64,000 nucleotides of DNA from Halobaculum rubrum (GTDB taxonomy: Archaea > Halobacteriota > Halobacteria > Halobacteriales > Haloferacaceae). The position numbers were made by a program, and so were the translations under genes. How positions within the stretch are numbered: position 1 is the first letter of the stretch; the number at the start of each line of letters is the position of its first letter. The notes under the pieces are model-generated. The model had not been told where the DNA came from. It made no database searches and saw only the letters and a program-made list of their open reading frames with translations. Location: NCBI RefSeq assembly GCF_019880225.1, contig NZ_CP082284.1:2232001-2296000 (forward strand). Reading direction: 5' to 3'. Positions 1 through 7,418 of this stretch are shown here, piece by piece.

Positions 1-1474
1 CGCGCAGCGTCTGGGCGATCGATTCCCAGGCGCCGTCGCCGGAGAACACCGTGAACTCGATCTCCGCGCGGTTGTCCTCACCGTAGCCGGCCTCCTCCAT
101 GACGCGCTGTGCCTCGCCGATGCGGGCCTCGCCGACGCCGTACGGGTAGCCGTCCGAGAACTGATCCATCCGGTTGCGGTGCCCGTCCTGGTAGTGCTTG
201 TTGTAGTTCTCGCCGGGGTTCTCGCCCTCCCGGGCCATGAACGCGCCCGGCGGTGTGAGGTGGTATGCCGCGGGCTGGAGCCCCTTGTACACGTCTTGGG
301 AGATACGATCCTGGTTGATCAGGTAGGCGATCGCCTTGCGGACCGGCTTCGGGGTCCGCGCGGCGTTGAACACGAGGTAATCCGTCGACAGCGTCGGAGC
401 TTCCCCGTAGTTGGCGGTGTTCCCGTTGTCGAGTTCGTAGGTGCCCGTCCGGTAGGTGCCGCGGTTACGGTCGATGGACCGGCGGTCCGAGTTGAACGCC
501 GCGGTCGGCATTCCCTCCAGAAGGATGTCGAGGTTTCCGTTCTTGAACCGGGAGAACCGCGTCTGCTGGTTCCCGATCACGGTGTACACGATCTCATCGA
601 TATAGGGACCCTCGCCGTAGTAGTCCTCGAACGCCGACAGGCGGATCTGGTCGCCCTTGCTCCAGGCGTCGATCTGAAACGGCCCAGTGCCCGCGAAGTA
701 GGGGCCGTCACCCGACGTGGAGAAGTACTCGTTGTACTCGTACTCGCCCTCCCACATGAGGCCGTCGACGCCCTCGTGGTCCTCGTAATCCTTCGGGTAC
801 GCGACCGAGCCCTCGGGGATCGGGGCGAACGTGCCGCTGGCGATCTGCGACATCGTGCCCGTGAACGGGGTCGCCATCGTGAACTCGAAGGTGTAGTCGT
901 CCACCGCCTCGACGGCGAGCGTACCGGGGATGTACGCCGAGACGCCGTCCTTGTCGCCCTGTTTCTCGTGGGCGATGGCGAAGGTGTCGCCGACGATGTC
1001 GTCGGCGTTCCGGGTCTCCTCTGCGCCCGCGAGCCGCTCCCACGAGTACACGAAGTCCTGTGCCGTCAGCTCGTCGCCGTTGTGGAACTGGACCCCCTCC
1101 CGAAGCTGGAAGGTGTAGGTGAGCCCGTCGTCTGACACCTCGTAGTCCGTCGCGAGCCCGGCGACCGGCGGGAGGTCGCCGTTCTCGAACGTCATGAGCG
1201 TGCCGTTGTACTGGTTATAGCCCGCGCCCGACCCCTTGGCGTTTATCGGGTCGAGCGTCTGGACCGGACCGTTGGAGGCCAACTGGAGCGTCCCGCCGGT
1301 GTACTCCCGCTCCGCCTCCGGCGTCGACGTTGCCGTCGAGGTCGACGCCGGCGTGTCGGTGTCGGCTTCCGTCGACTGTTCGTCCGGTTGGTTCCCGGAG
1401 CAGCCCGCGAGCGCCGCCGCCACGCCCGAGCCTGCCGCGGTGAGAAAACGCCGCCGAGTGGTGTCCTCGGACAT
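1..1474 (-). CDS. ABC transporter substrate-binding protein, oligopeptide type (SBP_bac_5), 3' end missing
   Basis: Extracellular lipoprotein that should bind peptides or a similar solute for an ABC importer. About 491 codons are visible before the gene runs off the window's left edge. The N-terminus has a twin-arginine signal (TTRRRFL) followed by a lipobox LAGC with Cys at about residue 25, then a Thr/Ser/Glu-rich linker usual for haloarchaeal lipoproteins. The mature part matches SBP family 5, for example LQLREGVQFHNGDELTAQD-like wording (here TFQLREGVQFHNGDELTAQD) near residue 85. I chose ATG at 1474; an in-frame ATG at 1483 is equally possible. A TATA-like element (ctatatatac on the minus strand, about 1530-1540) lies upstream. 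Permease and ATPase genes, if linked, would lie beyond the left edge. The family is clear; the substrate is not. Confidence 0.85.
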   Translation of the reverse strand, partial: MSEDTTRRRFLTAAGSGVAAALAGCSGNQPDEQSTEADTDTPASTSTATSTPEAEREYTGGTLQLASNGPVQTLDPINAKGSGAGYNQYNGTLMTFENGDLPPVAGLATDYEVSDDGLTYTFQLREGVQFHNGDELTAQDFVYSWERLAGAEETRNADDIVGDTFAIAHEKQGDKDGVSAYIPGTLAVEAVDDYTFEFTMATPFTGTMSQIASGTFAPIPEGSVAYPKDYEDHEGVDGLMWEGEYEYNEYFSTSGDGPYFAGTGPFQIDAWSKGDQIRLSAFEDYYGEGPYIDEIVYTVIGNQQTRFSRFKNGNLDILLEGMPTAAFNSDRRSIDRNRGTYRTGTYELDNGNTANYGEAPTLSTDYLVFNAARTPKPVRKAIAYLINQDRISQDVYKGLQPAAYHLTPPGAFMAREGENPGENYNKHYQDGHRNRMDQFSDGYPYGVGEARIGEAQRVMEEAGYGEDNRAEIEFTVFSGDGAWESIAQTLR

Positions 1475-1684
1475 CACGTACATCCGTTACTTCGGGCATA
1501 ATGTAACTTGTCATCTACAGTCCTATGTGTATATATAGGCACACAGATCGCTCTCTATTCCACACATCTGCATTTTCACGTATCGTCCATTATATACACT
1601 CACACGGCGAACCCGGTGCGATCGGTCCGCTCGCGAACGCCCGGGACCGGGACCGTTTTGAACCGGGTGTCCCACGCCACCGAT
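1475..1684. promoter_or_regulatory. Divergent promoter region between binding protein and phosphoesterase
   Basis: This is an AT-richer stretch between two divergent genes. On the minus strand ctatatatac (about 1530-1540) is the best TATA candidate for the binding-protein gene, giving a leader of about 30 bases. The arms gttac (1486-1490) and gtaac (1503-1507) form an interrupted dyad just ahead of that start. On the plus strand attatatac (about 1590) and ccgttttga (about 1655-1663) are candidate TATA boxes; the second sits about 27 bases before the phosphoesterase ATG at 1685, fitting a leaderless mRNA. Confidence 0.5.
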
Positions 1685-2650
1685 ATGGGTACACCGCTCG
1701 ACAGGTCCGGCTCCCCCGAGGGCTCGCTGATGGCCTCGCTCGACCAGCCGTCCACCGACGAACGGACGCGCGTCGCCGTCATCGCCGACCCGCATCTCTC
1801 GACCGAGGAAACGGGCACCTCGAAGCTGTTCGACCGCACCGAGGAGCACGTCGCCACCGCCGTCGCGGATATCGCCGGCCGCGACGTGGACGCGACGCTG
1901 TGTGTCGGTGACATCACGAAGGACGGCGAGCCGTGGAACTTCGACCGGTTCGACGAGCTCGCGACGGACCTCGACGCCCCCTTCTACTCGATCCCCGGCA
2001 ACCACGACGTGCCCAAGGAGGGGTACGACCACGAGAACCTCCCGATGGCCGAGTTCGAGGCGCGATACACGCCCGACGGTCAGGGCTTTCCGTTTCACGT
2101 CGAAGTCGGCGGGATCGACGTGATCGGCGTCAACACGGCGGGAACCGAGGAGTGGCTCTACAACTCGCACGCGGGGACCGTTCCCGACGGCCAACTCGAC
2201 GAGTTGGACGCGATGCTTGCGGACGCCGACACGCCGCTCGTGCTCGCACACCACAACCTCCCCGCCATGTCCGAGCAGGTGCACGAGCACCGCGAATTGG
2301 CCGAGCCGGACATGTTCGTCCCCCCGGAGATGGACGACCCGGAGCCGTTCGTCGAGACGCTCGAACGCCACAACGCGCCGCTGTTGCTCACCGGGCACCT
2401 GCACATGCCCTCGGCCGCTCTCCAGGGGTCCGTCCGGGAGTTGATGATGCCGACGACGTGCTCGTTCCCGCAGGGGTACTGTCTGGTCGAGGTCGGCCCC
2501 GAAGGAACCGATGTGCGGTTCGTTCCGGTCACCGACTTCGATGGAATGGTCGTCGGCCACCGCGAGCGGTCGACGGACTCGGTGACCGCGCGGGGGCTGA
2601 CCGGCATGGCGGCCGCCCGCCTCGCACAGTTCCCGCTGGTCGAGGAGTGA
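1685..2650 (+). CDS. Calcineurin-like metallophosphoesterase
   Basis: Predicted dinuclear-metal phosphoesterase, 321 residues, cytoplasmic (no signal peptide). The family motifs occur in order: DPH (Asp35, His37), GDITKDG (Asp76), GNHD (about 105-108), a LAHHN block near residue 195, and GHLHM near 238. These are the metal ligands and catalytic histidines of the family. An open frame extends upstream, but ATG 1685 has a TATA-like ccgttttga about 27 bases before it; ATG 1730 is an alternative. Its stop is one base from the start of the PfkB-type kinase gene, so the two are probably co-transcribed. A phosphatase beside a sugar/nucleoside kinase suggests handling of a phosphorylated small molecule, but the substrate cannot be read from the sequence. 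Confidence 0.85.
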   Translation: MGTPLDRSGSPEGSLMASLDQPSTDERTRVAVIADPHLSTEETGTSKLFDRTEEHVATAVADIAGRDVDATLCVGDITKDGEPWNFDRFDELATDLDAPFYSIPGNHDVPKEGYDHENLPMAEFEARYTPDGQGFPFHVEVGGIDVIGVNTAGTEEWLYNSHAGTVPDGQLDELDAMLADADTPLVLAHHNLPAMSEQVHEHRELAEPDMFVPPEMDDPEPFVETLERHNAPLLLTGHLHMPSAALQGSVRELMMPTTCSFPQGYCLVEVGPEGTDVRFVPVTDFDGMVVGHRERSTDSVTARGLTGMAAARLAQFPLVEE

Positions 2651-2651
2651 G

Positions 2652-3683
2652 ATGACCGGCCGCGACGCCGCGGGCGACTCCGAGGGGGCACTCGCCGCTG
2701 ACGCTCCCACAGACGCGCCCGACGACGGGGCGCCGGCAGATGGACCTGCCCCGACCGCCCCCGAGGTTGTCACCGTCGGCGCGGCGACCGTCGACCGAAC
2801 GTACCGCGTCTCCAACATTCCGGAGCCGGACGGCGGCGCATACGCGGACGACATCGTCGAGGCGTTCGGCGGCGTCGGCGCGAACGTCGCGCTCGCGAGC
2901 AGCCGTCTCGGTCGCGCCGCCGGGCTGATCGCTCGGATCGGCGACGGCGACGTGGGCGACCGGATCGTCGCCGATCTCGACGCGAGCCGGATCGACGACA
3001 GCCGCGTCCGACAGAAGCCCGAGACGAGTACGCACTGCGTGATACTCCGAGACGGCGATGGGAAACGAAGCATCGTGACCGCCGGCGACTCCGCCAAACG
3101 ACTCCGGCTGACCGACGCCGATCGATCGTCTCTCACGAACGCCGACGCGGCGTTTCTCACCGCCTACAACCCCGATCCCGTCCACCGCGACGCGCTCGAT
3201 CTCGCGGGGCGGAACGATGCGCCGCCGTTCGTCTTCGACCTGTCGGGGCCGCTCGCCGAGCTGGCCGGCCGCGGCGCGCGCGAGGAGACGATCGACCGGT
3301 GGGTCGACGCGGCAGACCTGTTCGTCGTCGGCGCGGTCGCCGCCGAGCCGTACCTCGGTTGTACGGGTCGCGAGGCGGCCGAAGAACTCCGTTCTCGCGG
3401 CGCGCGTCGGGTCGCCGTCACGGCCGGCTCGGACGGGGCCGTCCTCGGCGACGAGGACGGGTTCCACGACCTGCCGGCGTTCGAGGTTCCCGTCGTCGAC
3501 GAGACGGGCGCCGGCGACGCCTACGTGGCGGCGTTGATCGACCGCTGGGTGCTCGGCGGGGTCGACGCTCGCGAGGCGGGCCGCTTCGCCGCGGCCGCCG
3601 CCGCGCTGAACGTGACGGCGGAGGGTGCTCGCGGCGGGCTGGCGACCCGGAGGGAGGTCGAGACGTTCCTCGCTGAGCGGTAG
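2652..3683 (+). CDS. PfkB-family carbohydrate/nucleoside kinase
   Basis: ATP-dependent kinase of the ribokinase/PfkB superfamily, 343 residues. The first 35-40 residues are an acidic Ala/Asp-rich extension before the fold begins at EVVTVGAATVDRTYRV. The N-terminal PfkB block FGGVGANVALASSRLG lies near 75-90, and the C-terminal signature DETGAGDAYVAAL at 283-295 includes the catalytic-base Asp289 and the GAGD anion hole. The start ATG is one base beyond the stop of the phosphoesterase gene. An inner Met is not available near the fold start, so the acidic extension is probably real. Substrate is unknown: sugar, nucleoside or sugar phosphate are all possible in this family. Confidence 0.88.
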   Translation: MTGRDAAGDSEGALAADAPTDAPDDGAPADGPAPTAPEVVTVGAATVDRTYRVSNIPEPDGGAYADDIVEAFGGVGANVALASSRLGRAAGLIARIGDGDVGDRIVADLDASRIDDSRVRQKPETSTHCVILRDGDGKRSIVTAGDSAKRLRLTDADRSSLTNADAAFLTAYNPDPVHRDALDLAGRNDAPPFVFDLSGPLAELAGRGAREETIDRWVDAADLFVVGAVAAEPYLGCTGREAAEELRSRGARRVAVTAGSDGAVLGDEDGFHDLPAFEVPVVDETGAGDAYVAALIDRWVLGGVDAREAGRFAAAAAALNVTAEGARGGLATRREVETFLAER

Positions 3684-3735
3684 TCCCCGATCGGCGGTTC
3701 ACTCCCGCGGTTGTCTACGGATAAGCAAGGCGAGT

Positions 3736-3765
3736 GCCTCGGGGCTTGACCCCGAGGCTGTTCAC
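3736..3765 (+). mobile_element. Relic resembling an IS200/IS605 (TnpB-type) right end
   Basis: A perfect 9-bp stem (3736-3744 with 3750-3758, loop cttga) is followed by tgttcac, ending at 3765. The layout of hairpin, short tail and final TTCAC resembles the right end of haloarchaeal IS200/IS605-type elements carrying tnpB, where the same hairpin ends the omega/re-RNA. No transposase or left end remains within the 78-base intergenic gap. The terminal tcac overlaps the stop codon (TGA on the minus strand, 3762-3764) of the BtpA-like gene. The hairpin could also act as a bidirectional terminator between these convergent genes. The element assignment rests on recalled family features, not a database match. 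Confidence 0.5.
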
Positions 3766-4571
3766 GGCCGGGCGGCCTCGACGAGCTCCCGAACGCGGGC
3801 CTCGGAGACGGGGTTGCCCACGTCGCCGTCCTCCTTGAGCGCCGTGCCGACGACGACGCCGTCGGCGAGTTCGAGGATGTCGCCGACGGTGTCTGCGGTG
3901 ACGCCGCTGCCGACCAGGATCGGCGTGTCGAGGTCGTTGGCGTCCCGGCGATCCACGGCGTGTTTCAGGTCCGAGCGCTCGGTCTCGTGACCGGTGCCGC
4001 TCCCGCTGACGACGACGGCGTCGGCGAGTCCGCGTTCGACGCCGTCGGCGACGGACTCGGCGGAGAACCCCCGGGCGGCGATCGGCGCGGAGTGTTTCAC
4101 GTCGTGGTCGGCGAGCACCGCCACGTCCGCGTCCAGCCGCTCGCGCAGGCGCATCGTCTCGTGGGCCGACCCGTCGATGACGCCCTGGTCGGTCACGCGG
4201 GCGCCGGTGTGGATGTTCACACGAACGAAGTCGCCGCCGGCGGCCGCGGCCACCGACAGCGCCGCGTCCGCGTCGTTGCGGAGGACGTTCACCCCGACCG
4301 GCACGTCCGTAACCTCGACGACCGCCCGCGTCGCGCGGGTCATGCTCGCGACGACGTGCTTCGGCACGTCGTCAGGATAGAACGGCGCGTCGCCGAAGTT
4401 CTCGACCATGATCGCGTCGACACCGCCCGCCGCGAGCCGGCGCGCGTCGCGCTCGGCCGTCTCAAGTATCGTCTCGCGATCGCCGTCGTACTTCGGTGCT
4501 CCGGGGAGCGCCGGGAGATGGACCATCCCGATCACCGGCTGTCTGCCGTCCGCGAACAGTGACTCGAACAT
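3762..4571 (-). CDS. BtpA/SgcQ family protein
   Basis: TIM-barrel-like protein of the BtpA/SgcQ family, 269 residues. It opens with FADGRQPVIGMVHLPALPGA, the hallmark N-terminus, followed by GGVDAIMVENFGDAPF near 50-65 and C-terminal ILVGSGVTADTVGDIL and ADGVVVGTALK phosphate-binding-type loops. BtpA itself was linked to photosystem I in cyanobacteria, but archaeal members lack that setting and their reaction is unknown; sugar or nucleoside metabolism is a reasonable guess. It is convergent with the PfkB-kinase gene. Its stop codon lies in the terminal tetranucleotide of the hairpin relic at 3736-3765, so the natural C-terminus may have been changed. Upstream, an AT-rich patch (4663-4690) may hold the promoter. 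Confidence 0.82.
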   Translation of the reverse strand: MFESLFADGRQPVIGMVHLPALPGAPKYDGDRETILETAERDARRLAAGGVDAIMVENFGDAPFYPDDVPKHVVASMTRATRAVVEVTDVPVGVNVLRNDADAALSVAAAAGGDFVRVNIHTGARVTDQGVIDGSAHETMRLRERLDADVAVLADHDVKHSAPIAARGFSAESVADGVERGLADAVVVSGSGTGHETERSDLKHAVDRRDANDLDTPILVGSGVTADTVGDILELADGVVVGTALKEDGDVGNPVSEARVRELVEAARP

Positions 4572-4751
4572 GGCACTCGCTACCTGCGGTCCCGGCGTTA
4601 GTCTGACGATCGGACCGGAGATCGCGTCGTCGTCTCTCGAACAGATCCCTGCCCCGACAGCGACAAATAAACTGTATTTCGCGATATAGAATCGGTCTGG
4701 CAGCCCAACCGTGCGGTCGACTCACAGTACCGAGACGACTGTCGCCCGATG

Positions 4752-6290
4752 CTAGGAGACGAACGAATCGAGCGTCCCCTGGCGGATCTCGAAACGTGCG
4801 CCGCCGGACTCGGATCTCGAGAGGTCGACACGCCAGTCGTGGGCGTCGACGATCCCCGAGACGATCCCGAGGCCGAGTCCCGTCCCGCCGTTCAGGGAGT
4901 AGCCGAACTCCAGGACGCGTTCTCGTTCGGCTTCGGGGATCCCGTTTCCGTCGTCGCTCACCGCGAATCCGCGGGCGTCCCCGAGTGCGTCGATGGTTAC
5001 GGTCACCGACGGGTTCGCATGCTCGCTCGTCGGGTTCGAGTCGGAGCCAACGTCGCCCCCGCGCGAGCTCTCGCCGTCGACGGGCTCCGCGGCGGGTTCG
5101 GCTCGGAGCTGGTTCGTCCCCGAAGCGTGCTCGACGCTGTTCCTGAAGAGGTTCTCGAGCAGCGTTCGCACCCGCGCGGGGTCGCCGAGCATCATCGGGT
5201 CGGCTCGGACCCGCAACGTCGCATCCGGTGCGGCGACCGTCGCCCACGCGTCCCGCGCCGCCTCGCCGATCGACACCGGGACGGGGTCGGTGACCGGGTC
5301 GCTCACGCTGCGTAGCGACTCCAGCGACTCGACGAGTTCGTTCAGTCGGTCGACGCCGACGCTCAGCGCCGACAGGTGTTCCGCGGGCTCGTCGGCGTCG
5401 GCGGGGAGGGATTCCTCGGCGAGGAGGGCTCGGCCGCGGACGATCTGGATGGCGTTTCGCGCGTCGTGGGCAACCGCGCTCGACAGGGCCTCGAGTCGGT
5501 CTCGCTCCGTACGGAGCATCCGCTCGCGATCGACCCAGTCAGTCACGTCTCTGACGGTTCGACCGACCATCGGACGGCCGTTCGCCACGTTTCCCGGGAC
5601 GTGGACGACGTCGAGGACGCGCGTCTCGTCGTTCACGTCCGCCTCGATGCGGTGCTCGTGTCGCTCGCCGTCGGCGAGGGCACGGTCGCCGTGGTCCCGG
5701 AGCGCATCCGACACGTCAGACGGAAACAGGTCGGCGTCGGTCGACCCGAGGATCCGCTGGCGGGGAAGACCAACGAGGTCGGAATAGGCGTCGTTGGCTG
5801 TTCGGTGCCGCCCGTTCGACAGCACCGCCATCGGCTGATCCGCCCGGTCAACAAGCAGTCGGTGCGGTCCGGCGTCCGCGTCCGCGGCGCAGTCGGACCC
5901 GTGTCTGTCGAGGATCTCGCGAACGCGCCGGGCGAGCGTCCGGGAGGGATCGGGGCGGTCCGCTCGGACGTACTCGGAGACGCCCGCCGAGATCGCGTCG
6001 CTCGCGAGTCTCTCGCTCCCTGCGTCGGTGAACAGGACGAACGGGATCCCGTCGCGCTCGGCGCGCACCTCCGCGAGCAGATCGAGCCCGTTCCCGTCCG
6101 GAAGCTCGAACGCGCTGACCACGCAATCGACCTCCGGACCGTCGGTAACCGCGCCGACCGCCCCGTCCGTGGACGCGACGCTCGTCACCGTCGCATCCGT
6201 CAGGTCCCGGTCCAGTTCGTCCGCGACCCGGTTGCGGCTCCCGTCGCCCGGATCGACGTACAGAACGTGCGGGAGACGACTTGTCATCAT
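4752..6290 (-). CDS. Sensor histidine kinase with degenerate receiver and PAS domain
   Basis: Cytoplasmic two-component kinase, 512 residues, with no membrane segment. Domains in order: receiver-like domain (1-130), PAS (about 145-255), HisKA with phospho-acceptor His275 in SAVAHDARNA, and HATPase_c with N box LLENLFRNSVEHA, G1 VSDDGNGI and G2 GGTGLGLG. The acidic-rich stretch before G1 (about 400-430) is a Ser/Glu/Asp insertion. In the receiver domain the expected phospho-acceptor Asp is Ala60 (CVVSAFELPDGNG) and the usual late Lys is absent, so this domain should not be phosphorylated and may sense or dimerise. No cognate response regulator is adjacent. Two or three Met codons near the start make the exact N-terminus uncertain by a residue or two. 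Confidence 0.88.
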   Translation of the reverse strand: MMTSRLPHVLYVDPGDGSRNRVADELDRDLTDATVTSVASTDGAVGAVTDGPEVDCVVSAFELPDGNGLDLLAEVRAERDGIPFVLFTDAGSERLASDAISAGVSEYVRADRPDPSRTLARRVREILDRHGSDCAADADAGPHRLLVDRADQPMAVLSNGRHRTANDAYSDLVGLPRQRILGSTDADLFPSDVSDALRDHGDRALADGERHEHRIEADVNDETRVLDVVHVPGNVANGRPMVGRTVRDVTDWVDRERMLRTERDRLEALSSAVAHDARNAIQIVRGRALLAEESLPADADEPAEHLSALSVGVDRLNELVESLESLRSVSDPVTDPVPVSIGEAARDAWATVAAPDATLRVRADPMMLGDPARVRTLLENLFRNSVEHASGTNQLRAEPAAEPVDGESSRGGDVGSDSNPTSEHANPSVTVTIDALGDARGFAVSDDGNGIPEAERERVLEFGYSLNGGTGLGLGIVSGIVDAHDWRVDLSRSESGGARFEIRQGTLDSFVS

Positions 6291-6419
6291 ACCATAGCTA
6301 TTATTCAGACTACATAATAGTGGTCATTGTGTCCGAAGCACACGGCGAGAGCGTTGTCGACGGACTCCGGGAGGAGGACTCGGGAACGGTGTCGGGTGAT
6401 GCCGTACGGCCCGGGCGAC

Positions 6420-7319
6420 TCACTCGGGCGCCAGCGCGGTGTCGACGCCGCTGGCGAGCGCGATCTCGAGCGACCGGGTCGCACGCGTCGCCTCCGCCTC
6501 GTTTTCCATCAGGACGGTCTCGCTGGGGAACAGATCCTCGCCGAGCACGAGCCCGTACTCCCGGGCGGTTCCACCGGTGACGGTGAGGTAGATGCCGAGG
6601 CCCGTGTCGGCGATCGCCGCCTCCTCCTCCCGTCCGGCGTCGGGATAGACGAACTCCACCCCGTCGAGCGCGTCGGTGCCGAGGACCGCCTCCACGAGCC
6701 GCTCGTAGCGCGGCGAGATACACAGCGGTCCCTCGTAGTCGGCGACGAACGAGCGGTCGAGGTCGGCGCCGGCCGGGAGCGTTTCGGGCGTCGCCATCAG
6801 GGTGTGTCGGACAGTGTCGCCCAGGCCGGTCGCGATGCGCACGTCGGTGTCTCGGGGGTCGATCCGGGCGTTCACGTCGGCGAGGTCGGAGATGCCCTCG
6901 GGCTTCAGGCCCACGACTTCCTCCAACACGAGGTCCGCGGAGTCGAACCCCAGGGCGAACTCGTGGGTGCGAAGCGCGCGGAACGGCTCCTCGCGACCGA
7001 CGAGGCGGACCTCGCGGCCGTCGATCGCGATCGGCGCCGAATCGAAGACGATGCGACGCGGGTGTCCCTCGCGGTCGTCTCGCACCAGCGTGTACTCGGG
7101 ACCGCGACCATCCGGATCGCTGTAGGCTGCGAGCCGGTCGTACACGCCGCGCTCGTCGCGATCGGTGCCTTTGGTGATCGCTTTCTCGTACCGAAGCGTC
7201 GAGGACACGTCGTCGGCCAGCGCCGTCGCGTCGTCGCCGCCGACCGCCGCGAGCCGCTCCAGCGCTGCCTCCAGCGGTCGCCCCTTCCGGGGGACCGCGA
7301 CGGAGACGGGTCTGCTCAT
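6420..7319 (-). CDS. HisG-related protein (ATP phosphoribosyltransferase-like)
   Basis: A protein of 299 residues that I relate to the HisG fold on three patches: N-terminal VSVAVPRKGRPLEAALERL (compare RIAVPNKGRL in HisG), FALGFDSADLVLEE in the first domain, and AIADTGLGIYLTVTGGTARE, which resembles the PRPP-binding region of HisG (DITSTGTTLR). The rest is divergent, with an Asp/Arg-rich stretch near 45-75. No other histidine gene is near, so it may be a paralogue with another substrate. Start ATG 7319 is preferred over an in-frame Met 27 bases upstream because gtgcaaaagc lies at the TATA distance. The general fold assignment is moderate and the reaction is unassigned. Confidence 0.55.
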   Translation of the reverse strand: MSRPVSVAVPRKGRPLEAALERLAAVGGDDATALADDVSSTLRYEKAITKGTDRDERGVYDRLAAYSDPDGRGPEYTLVRDDREGHPRRIVFDSAPIAIDGREVRLVGREEPFRALRTHEFALGFDSADLVLEEVVGLKPEGISDLADVNARIDPRDTDVRIATGLGDTVRHTLMATPETLPAGADLDRSFVADYEGPLCISPRYERLVEAVLGTDALDGVEFVYPDAGREEEAAIADTGLGIYLTVTGGTAREYGLVLGEDLFPSETVLMENEAEATRATRSLEIALASGVDTALAPE

Positions 7320-7418
7320 TGACGGAGGGTGGTGACCCCGGTGCAAAAGCGGCGCGTTTCCGGCACGCCCCGGCCGACCCCGATGCGGGTCGTCGGACCT
7401 CCGGGAGGGGACCCCGTG

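Noticed and set aside
1508-1684. Extra 59 residues at the N-terminus of the phosphoesterase
   Set aside because: The extension covers the divergent promoter region and has low-GC codons; ATG 1685 has a TATA-like element at leaderless distance.
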